From: Pseudomonas saponiphila | GTDB lineage: Bacteria > Pseudomonadota > Gammaproteobacteria > Pseudomonadales > Pseudomonadaceae | Direction of reading: 5' to 3' | Length of the DNA stretch: 64,000 nucleotides | Assembly (NCBI RefSeq): GCF_900105185.1 | Contig: NZ_FNTJ01000001.1 | Coordinates: forward strand, 2,624,501 to 2,688,500 | In this document: piece by piece, positions 58,439-64,000 of the stretch | Layout of the letters: every line of letters begins with the position of its first letter | Numbering within the stretch: position 1 is the stretch's first letter | The notes under the pieces: model-generated | What the model was told of the DNA's origin: nothing | The model's database searches: none | The model's input: the letters and a program-made list of their open reading frames with translations, nothing else | Program-made: the position numbers and the translations under genes

Positions 58439-59572
58439 TTAGAGCCCGGCGTTTTCTGCCGCTACGCTCTTGGGCTTGCCGTAATGCCATTCATAGACCA
58501 CGAACTTGAAGTCCTTGAGGTCGCCTTTTTCATCGAAGCTCAGATCGCCGGTCGGGGTTTTGAAGGTGCCCTTGTGGATCGCCTCGGCGACTTTCTCCGG
58601 GTCTTCGCTCTTGGCCGCGGCGATGCCCCCGGCAATCACTTCCACGGCCGAGTAGGACGGCAGGACGAACGGGCCGCTGGGGTTTTCCTTCTTGGCTTCG
58701 AAGGCTTCCACCAGGGCCTTGTTGGCCGGGTCCTGGTCGAAGGACTTGGGCAGGGTCACCAGCATGCCTTCGGAGGCATCCTTGGCGATCTGCGAGATCG
58801 AGTCGTTGCCCACGCCTTCAGGCCCCATGAAGCGCGCGGTCAGGCCCTTTTCCTTGGCCTGGCGCAACAGCAGGCCCATTTCCGGGTGGTAGCCGCCGAA
58901 GTAGACGAAATCCACATTGGCCTGCTTGAGCTTGGCCAGGATCGACGAGTAGTCGCGCTCGCCGACGTTGATGCCTTCGAACATCGCCACCTTGATGCCT
59001 TCCTTGCCCAGGATGTCCTTGACCGAGCTGGCGATGCCTTCGCCGTATTGCTGCTTGTCGTGCAGCACCGCGACATTGCTCGGCTTGAGCTGGGCGATGT
59101 AGCGCGCCGCCGCCGGGCCCTGGGCGTTGTCCAGGCCGATGGTGCGGAACACCATCTTGTAGCCCCGGGCGGTCAGCTCGGGGCTGGTGGCGGCCGGGGT
59201 CACCATCACGATGCCTTCGTCTTCGTAGATGTCCGATGCCGGCTGGGTGGAGCTGGAGCACAGGTGCCCGACCACGAACTTGACGCCGTCATTGACCACC
59301 TTGTTGGCCACGGCCACGGCTTGCTTGGGGTCGCAGGCATCGTCGTATTCCACGGCCACCAGTTGCTTGCCGTCGACGCCGCCCTTGGCGTTGATCTGCT
59401 CGATGGCCATGCGCGCGCCGCTGAACTGCATGTCACCGTATTGCGCCACCGGGCCGGTCTTGGCCCCGGCGATGCCGATCCGGATGCTGTCGGCGGCCAG
59501 GGAATGGCAGGCGAAACCGGCAAGGATCATGGCGCTGAGCAGTTGGGTGGTTTTGTTATTGATACGACTCAT
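58439..59572 (-). CDS. Branched-chain amino acid ABC transporter substrate-binding protein
   Basis: 377 residues with a signal peptide (LLSAMILAGFACHSLA). SIRIGIAGAKTGPVAQYGD, EYDDACDPKQAVAVANKVV and FVVGHLCSSSTQPASDIYED are those of LivJ/LivK/BraC periplasmic binding proteins; the paired cysteines of this group are present. It delivers leucine, isoleucine, valine or related amino acids to a LIV-type ABC transporter encoded elsewhere; no permease or ATPase gene lies beside it. ATG 59572 is preceded by CAGGAGTGG. Confidence 0.92.
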   Translation of the reverse strand: MSRINNKTTQLLSAMILAGFACHSLAADSIRIGIAGAKTGPVAQYGDMQFSGARMAIEQINAKGGVDGKQLVAVEYDDACDPKQAVAVANKVVNDGVKFVVGHLCSSSTQPASDIYEDEGIVMVTPAATSPELTARGYKMVFRTIGLDNAQGPAAARYIAQLKPSNVAVLHDKQQYGEGIASSVKDILGKEGIKVAMFEGINVGERDYSSILAKLKQANVDFVYFGGYHPEMGLLLRQAKEKGLTARFMGPEGVGNDSISQIAKDASEGMLVTLPKSFDQDPANKALVEAFEAKKENPSGPFVLPSYSAVEVIAGGIAAAKSEDPEKVAEAIHKGTFKTPTGDLSFDEKGDLKDFKFVVYEWHYGKPKSVAAENAGL

Positions 59573-59688
59573 GGGGTGTTCCACTCCTGTGGGTTACGGT
59601 TCAAGGGTGTTGCGGGTGTTGCCAGGCCCGCCGCCGAGGGGCGGCAGGCTGTTGTAGCGGGCTGGCGGGCCGGCCGTGTTGATCCTGC

Positions 59689-60942
59689 TCAAGGCAGGGC
59701 CTTGCCGGTCACGACCTCCAGGACCGGGCGGCTGATGCCGGGCTCGGCGCTGGCGTCCAGGGCCTGGGCGATATCGGCCAGCAGGTCGGCGATATCCTCC
59801 AGGCCCGCCGACAACCGTACCAGGCCTTCGGCGATCCCGTGTTCGGCGCGCTCCTGCGGGGTGTAGGTGGAATGGGTCATGCTCGCCGGATGCTGGGCCA
59901 GGGATTCGGCGTCCCCCAGGCTGACCGCGCGGCTGAACAGGCCCAGGGCGTTCATGAAGCGCTGGCCGCTGGCCAGGCCGCCCTTGAGTTCGAAGGCGAT
60001 CATGCCGCCGGGCAGTTTCATCTGCTGCGTGGCCAGGGCGTGTTGCGCGAAGGATGCCAGCCCGGGATAGGCCACTGTGGCCACCGCCGGGTGATCTTCG
60101 AGGAACCTGGCGATGGCCTGGGCGTTGGCGCAATGGCGCTCCATGCGCAGGGCCAGGGTCTTGAGGCCGCGCATCAGAAGAAAGGCGTCCTGGGGCGAAA
60201 GCACCGCGCCGGTCAGGTCCTTCAGGCCTTGCAGGCGGATGCGCTCGGCCAGGGCCTGGCGGGTGATGACGATGCCGGCGGTAATGTCGCCGTGGCCGCT
60301 GAGGTATTTGGTGGCCGAGTGCAGCACCAGGTCGGCGCCCAGTTCCAGTGGCCGCTGCAGGTAAGGGGTGCAGTAGGTGTTGTCCACCGCCAGGGTGATG
60401 TGCGGGTACTGGCGGGTGATCTGCGCCACCGCGGCAATGTCCACCAATTGCATGTTGGGATTGGCCGGGGACTCGAAATAGATCATCCGCGTGTTCGGGC
60501 CGATGGCCGCTCGCAGCTCGCCCAGGTCGGTCAGGTCGACATGGCGCACCTTGACCCCGAACTCGGCGAGGCCATGGTGCAACAGGGCGAAGGTGCAGCC
60601 GTACAGGGTCTGGCCGACGATGATTTCGTCGCCGGGGCGCAACAGGGTCCACAGGGTCGCGGCAATCGCCCCCATGCCGGAGCCGAAGGCCACCGCGGCT
60701 TCGCCGTTTTCCAGGGCCGCCATGCGCGCCTCCAGCAGCGCCAGGGTCGGGTTGCCGATGCGGGTGTAGAAGTAGCCGGGCTGTTCACCGGCAAAGCAGC
60801 CGGCGCCGTATTCGGCGGTGGCGAAGGTGAAGGTGGACGTCAGGTAGATCGGCGGGATCAGCGCGCCTTGATGCTCCTGCGGGTTGTAGCCGTGATGGAT
60901 GGCGCGAGTGGAAAAACCAAGGTCATTGTTTTTATTGTGCAT
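59689..60942 (-). CDS. megL: Methionine gamma-lyase
   Basis: 417 residues. The sequence closely follows the Pseudomonas putida methionine gamma-lyase: FSTRAIHHGYNPQEHQGALI, the active-site tyrosine/cysteine motif TLYGCTFALLHHG, PLP lysine in HSATKYLSGHGDITAG and SLGDAESLAQHPASMTHS. It splits methionine into methanethiol, ammonia and 2-oxobutanoate. A C-terminal tail of about 18 residues (PGISRPVLEVVTGKALP) goes beyond the P. putida end. It is divergent from an Lrp-type regulator, the arrangement of mdeA-mdeR. Confidence 0.95.
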   Translation of the reverse strand: MHNKNNDLGFSTRAIHHGYNPQEHQGALIPPIYLTSTFTFATAEYGAGCFAGEQPGYFYTRIGNPTLALLEARMAALENGEAAVAFGSGMGAIAATLWTLLRPGDEIIVGQTLYGCTFALLHHGLAEFGVKVRHVDLTDLGELRAAIGPNTRMIYFESPANPNMQLVDIAAVAQITRQYPHITLAVDNTYCTPYLQRPLELGADLVLHSATKYLSGHGDITAGIVITRQALAERIRLQGLKDLTGAVLSPQDAFLLMRGLKTLALRMERHCANAQAIARFLEDHPAVATVAYPGLASFAQHALATQQMKLPGGMIAFELKGGLASGQRFMNALGLFSRAVSLGDAESLAQHPASMTHSTYTPQERAEHGIAEGLVRLSAGLEDIADLLADIAQALDASAEPGISRPVLEVVTGKALP

Positions 60943-61066
60943 GGTGAACGCTCCCGGATTTGCTCTAATGCTATGCTCAAATCCGGCGCAATAAATTCTA
61001 ATCTTGCCCTTGTAAAATCACTTTATTGAAATAAATAACCATAAAAACAAGATATAGAGGCAAAAC

Positions 61067-61546
61067 ATGCCCGAAGCTCTGGATCGTATCGACAAGGCCC
61101 TGCTGATCGCCCTGCAAGACAACGCCCGGCTGACCAACGCCGAGCTGGCGGACAGCGTGGCGCTGACCACGTCGCCGTGCTGGCGCCGGGTCAGATTGCT
61201 GGAGGAAAGCGGGGTGATCAGCGGCTACCAGGCCATCCTTTCACCCAAGGCACTGGGCTATGGGGTCACCGCCTTTGTCAGCGTGATGATGGAATCCCAC
61301 TCCCGGGAAACGGCCCGGGCCTTCGAACAGCGGCTGCTGGAAATTCCGGAAATCATCGCCTGCCACAACGTCTCCGGACGCTACGACTTTCTCCTCGAAG
61401 TGCTGGCCAGGGACCTGGAGTCCTTCGGCGAATTCGCCCGCGAAGTGCTGCAGACCCTGCCGGCGGTGAAAGAGATCTACTCGAGTTTTTCCTTCAAGTC
61501 GGTGAAGCCGTTGCGGCAGATCCCGGTGCCGCAACCCGGCGCCTGA
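61067..61546 (+). CDS. mdeR: Lrp/AsnC-family regulator, MdeR-like
   Basis: 159 residues, standard Lrp length. An N-terminal winged helix (RIDKALLIALQDNARLTNAE and RRVRLLEESGVISGYQAIL) is followed by the RAM ligand-binding domain (IIACHNVSGRYDFLLEVLARDLE, cited from HNVSGRYDFLLEV). It is divergent from megL across 124 AT-rich bases, where it probably binds and activates the lyase gene in response to methionine or a related ligand, as MdeR does in P. putida. GAGGC lies upstream of ATG 61067. Confidence 0.92.
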   Translation: MPEALDRIDKALLIALQDNARLTNAELADSVALTTSPCWRRVRLLEESGVISGYQAILSPKALGYGVTAFVSVMMESHSRETARAFEQRLLEIPEIIACHNVSGRYDFLLEVLARDLESFGEFAREVLQTLPAVKEIYSSFSFKSVKPLRQIPVPQPGA

Positions 61547-61597
61547 AGCCGGGACCAGGTGCATGCCCGGCGGTGATTGCCAGGTGAAACAAAGCGC

Positions 61598-61627
61598 GCC
61601 CGCGATCTTGATCGCGGGCTTTTTTTT
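61598..61627 (+). terminator. Intrinsic terminator of the Lrp-type regulator gene
   Basis: Nine-base perfect arms GCCCGCGAT and ATCGCGGGC around CTTG are followed directly by TTTTTTTT, about 50 bases after the stop codon. Confidence 0.92.
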
Positions 61628-61747
61628 GCCTTGTCGAGCCCTTGCATGCCTGATCCAGGCCTTGGCCAAAAGCCCGTTCCTGCGGTTCTCCCATGTGCCG
61701 GAAATGAATTTTCCGCAGCGCGATGATTGACGCGGCAGCAGCGCCTC

Positions 61748-61777
61748 CCTATTCTTTGTCGACCAACAAAGAATAGG
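61748..61777 (+). promoter_or_regulatory. Inverted repeat overlapping the ribosome site, candidate operator
   Basis: Twelve-base perfect arms CCTATTCTTTGT and ACAAAGAATAGG flank CGACCA, ending inside the AGGAG ribosome site of the gene starting at 61787. The place and symmetry suit a repressor operator. As RNA it could also hide the ribosome site. Confidence 0.6.
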
Positions 61778-61786
61778 AGCGATTCA

Positions 61787-62842
61787 ATGAAAACCCTCAA
61801 GGGCCCCAGCCTGCACCTGGCGCAATTTGCTGCCGACAGCGCGCCCTTTCACAGCCTGCCGGCGATTGCCCAATGGGCCGCCGACCTGGGTTTCAAGGCG
61901 CTGCAGATTCCCGCCTGGGATGCGCGTCTGTTCGATGTCGCCACGGCGGCCGAGAGCCAGGACTATTGCGATGAACTCAAGGGCCAACTGGCACAGAAGG
62001 GCCTGCAGATCAGCGAGCTGACCAGCCATATCTTCGGCCAGCTGGTGGCGGTGCACCCGGCCTACGACGCGATGTGCGACAACTTCGCCCCTGAGGCGCT
62101 GCGGGGCAGGCCGCAAGCCAGGACCGAGTGGGCGATCGCGCAGATGAAGCTTGCCGCCAAGGCTTCGCGGCGCCTGGGGCTGAGTGAGCTGGGGACCTTC
62201 TCCGGCTCCCTGGCCTGGCCTTACCTGTTTCCTTTTCCGCAGCGCCCCGAAGGCCTGATCGAAACCGCCTTCGACGAGCTGGCGCGGCGCTGGCGGCCGA
62301 TCCTCGATGCGTGCGACGAGCAGGGGGTCAACCTGTGCTACGAAATCCACCCCAGCGAGGACCTGCACGACGGCACCAGTTTCGAGCGCTTCTATGAACT
62401 GGTGGACCGGCACCCACGCTGCAACATCCTCTTCGATCCCAGCCACTTCGTGCTGCAACAGCTGGACTACCTGAGCTACCTGGACATCTACCACGAGCGC
62501 ATCCGCATGTTTCACGTCAAGGATGCCGAGTTCAATCCCACGGGGCGCCAGGGCATCTATGGCGGCTACAGCTCCTGGGTCGAGCGCGCCGGGCGCTTCC
62601 GTTCCCTGGGCGACGGCCAGGTGGATTTCAAGGGGATCTTTTCCAAGCTGGCGCAATACGACTACCCGGGCTGGGCGACCCTGGAATGGGAGTGCTGCCT
62701 CAAGGACCAGGAAGACGGCGCCCGGGAAGGCGTGGAGTTCATCAACCGCCACATGATCCAGGTCACCGAGCGGATCTTCGACGACTTCGCCGGTGCACGG
62801 ATCGACCGCCAACAAATCAACGCCATGCTCGGCATGGCCTGA
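61787..62842 (+). CDS. Sugar phosphate isomerase/epimerase family protein
   Basis: 351 residues, TIM-barrel of the AP-endonuclease-2 (xylose isomerase-like) superfamily. Metal-ligand positions are visible: Glu in NLCYEIHPSEDLHDG, CNILFDPSHFVLQQLD, and MFHVKDAEFNPTG with later LEWECCLKDQEDG. This group includes isomerases and epimerases in inositol and sugar catabolism. AGGAG precedes ATG 61787 and is partly covered by the inverted repeat. It is paired with an alpha/beta hydrolase gene 21 bases downstream. Confidence 0.9.
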   Translation: MKTLKGPSLHLAQFAADSAPFHSLPAIAQWAADLGFKALQIPAWDARLFDVATAAESQDYCDELKGQLAQKGLQISELTSHIFGQLVAVHPAYDAMCDNFAPEALRGRPQARTEWAIAQMKLAAKASRRLGLSELGTFSGSLAWPYLFPFPQRPEGLIETAFDELARRWRPILDACDEQGVNLCYEIHPSEDLHDGTSFERFYELVDRHPRCNILFDPSHFVLQQLDYLSYLDIYHERIRMFHVKDAEFNPTGRQGIYGGYSSWVERAGRFRSLGDGQVDFKGIFSKLAQYDYPGWATLEWECCLKDQEDGAREGVEFINRHMIQVTERIFDDFAGARIDRQQINAMLGMA

Positions 62843-62863
62843 CCCCCTCAGCGAGAAAACCCC

Positions 62864-63751
62864 ATGAATGCTTTGACGGACAACACCCAGGCCGACACCG
62901 ACGGCCTGACCCATCGCTATGTGCGCATCGATGGCCAGCGCATCCATTGCGTCAGCGCCGGCAGCGGTCGCCCGGTGCTGCTGATTCCCGGCTGGCCTCA
63001 GACCTGGTACGCCTGGCGCGGGGTGATCCGGGCCCTGGCGGCCCAGGGGTTCCAGGCGATCGCCGTGGACCCGCCGGGCAGCGGCCAGTCCGATCGCCCG
63101 GAGCAGGGCTACGACACCGGCCACGTGGCCGAGGTGCTGCACCAGGTGATGCTGCAACTGGGCTTTGCCCGTTACAGCGTGGTCGGCCATGACGTCGGCA
63201 TGTGGATCGCCTACGCCCTGGCCAGCGACCGGCCGCAGGCGGTGGAGCGTCTGGCGCTGACCGAGGCGGTGATCCCCGGGTTGGCGGAGGCGCCGCCGAT
63301 TTTCGTCGCGCCGGAGCAGAACATCTTTCTCTGGCACTTCATGTTCAACCAGCTGCGGGATCTGCCCGAGGCACTGATCGCCGGGCGCGAACGGGCCTAC
63401 CTGAGCTACATCTTCGACCACTGGTCCCATCGTCGCGAGGCGGTGGCCGCCGAGGTCTACATCGACGCCTATACGGCGCCGGGCGGGCTGCGGGCGGGTT
63501 TTGCCTACTACCGGGCGATTCCCGAGACGGTGCGCCAGAACCAACAGCGGGCCCAGCGCCCGCTAGCGATGCCGGTGCTGGCGATCGGCGCCGAACACGC
63601 CACCAACGATGCGCCGCTCTTGACCCTGCAAGGCCACGCCAGCGACCTGCGCGGCGCCATAGTGCCGGACTGCGGGCACTTCATCATGGAAGAGGCACCC
63701 GAGGAATTTCTCGCGCTGCTGCTGCCGTTTCTGCAGGAGGGCCGTGACTGA
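62864..63751 (+). CDS. Alpha/beta-fold hydrolase (epoxide-hydrolase-like)
   Basis: 295 residues. The oxyanion region IPGWPQTWYAWRGVI and the nucleophile elbow VVGHDVGMWIAYALA (Asp in GHDVG) point to the epoxide hydrolase/haloalkane dehalogenase branch, with the cap region RDLPEALIAGRERAYLSYIF and a late catalytic His in DCGHFIMEEAPEEF. It opens epoxides or cleaves C-halogen bonds; the precise substrate is open. It forms an operon with the isomerase before it. Confidence 0.9.
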   Translation: MNALTDNTQADTDGLTHRYVRIDGQRIHCVSAGSGRPVLLIPGWPQTWYAWRGVIRALAAQGFQAIAVDPPGSGQSDRPEQGYDTGHVAEVLHQVMLQLGFARYSVVGHDVGMWIAYALASDRPQAVERLALTEAVIPGLAEAPPIFVAPEQNIFLWHFMFNQLRDLPEALIAGRERAYLSYIFDHWSHRREAVAAEVYIDAYTAPGGLRAGFAYYRAIPETVRQNQQRAQRPLAMPVLAIGAEHATNDAPLLTLQGHASDLRGAIVPDCGHFIMEEAPEEFLALLLPFLQEGRD

Positions 63752-63895
63752 GGCACGGCGCAGGCACGGCCGCGGGCACGGAAAATGGCCGCGGCCGGGG
63801 CAAATCTAATATCATTTCGTCCCGGCGCGCTGCGCCAACCGGCTGTTCGGCCCGCGCCGAACACCCTCCCTGTCCTGACGAGATACCCGACCCCC

Positions 63896-64000
63896 ATGGC
63901 TGGAAGACCCCGCGAATTCGATCGTGACCAGGCACTGCGCCAGGCCCAGGAACTGTTCTGGACCCGTGGTTTCGAAACCACCTCCATGGCCGACCTGGTG
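63896..64000 (+). CDS. TetR-family regulator (3' partial)
   Basis: The first 35 residues are visible and begin AGRPREFDRDQALRQAQELF, followed by WTRGFETTSMADLV, the typical helix-turn-helix start of TetR repressors. The rest is beyond the window. It lies 144 bases after the hydrolase gene in the same direction and could regulate the isomerase-hydrolase pair through the inverted repeat at 61748-61777, or a gene further right. Confidence 0.9.
   Translation, partial: MAGRPREFDRDQALRQAQELFWTRGFETTSMADLV

Noticed and set aside
1..64000. Mobile element, integrase, attachment site, tRNA or CRISPR at the cluster borders
   Set aside because: None was recognised by reading; the only sign of rearrangement is the decayed EAL gene at 37140-38023.

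Overview
The window is high-GC Pseudomonas chromosome. Among the genes that suggest a fluorescens-group strain are a methionine gamma-lyase with a divergent Lrp-type regulator, a carboxynorspermidine dehydrogenase/decarboxylase pair and a polyamine/amino-acid catabolic operon. No tRNA, rRNA, insertion sequence, integrase or CRISPR array was recognised.

Region 1 (1 to about 37170) is one large biosynthetic gene cluster cut by the left edge of the window. It has three transcription blocks: a + strand block (1-21515), a - strand block (21455-26028) and, across an AT-rich divergent control region, a second + strand block (26646-37170). Many genes overlap by 4 bp. Five genes match the aminoshikimate (C7N) route to 3-amino-5-hydroxybenzoate (AHBA) known from rifamycin and mitomycin clusters: an AHBA-synthase-type DegT aminotransferase, a Gfo/Idh oxidoreductase, a ROK sugar kinase, a HAD phosphatase and a type II dehydroquinase with an altered active site. 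They sit with an adenylating ligase, a carrier protein, a GT2 glycosyltransferase and a PIG-L/LmbE deacetylase, which is the early-step set of mitomycin assembly (MitE/MmcB/MitB/MitC). Added to this are a second carrier protein and an NRPS module (TubC docking, degenerate Cy, Cys-type A, PCP, TE), sulfur and sulfate functions (cystathionine-synthase-like PLP enzyme, duplicated OsmC-like protein, APS kinase, sulfotransferase), a branched-polyamine-synthase-like enzyme, a transglutaminase-like candidate amide synthase, and a late module of glycosyltransferases, ferritin-like protein, PAP2 protein and fatty-acid desaturase. Exporters are a MATE protein and an RND/LolA-like/beta-barrel trio. The product is unknown; I infer an AHBA- or C7N-derived, amino-sugar- and cysteine-containing, possibly sulfated metabolite.

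Region 2 (37140-42508) holds a decayed CSS-EAL phosphodiesterase gene abutting the cluster, a secreted M20 dipeptidase and the carboxynorspermidine pair. Region 3 (42700-51232) has two + strand catabolic operons (flavin monooxygenase-RidA-DUF1028-M20 deacylase; aldehyde dehydrogenase-APC permease-class III aminotransferase). They share a similar 45-bp upstream element and end at a strong bidirectional terminator.

Region 4 (51302-57855) encodes, on the - strand, three phage-tail-collar (MdpB-like) proteins, a GNAT acetyltransferase and a large Ig-repeat autotransporter with 525-bp tandem repeats. Region 5 (58439-64000) has a branched-chain amino-acid-type binding protein, megL with its Lrp-type regulator, a sugar isomerase/epimerase plus alpha/beta hydrolase pair behind an inverted repeat, and the start of a TetR regulator.
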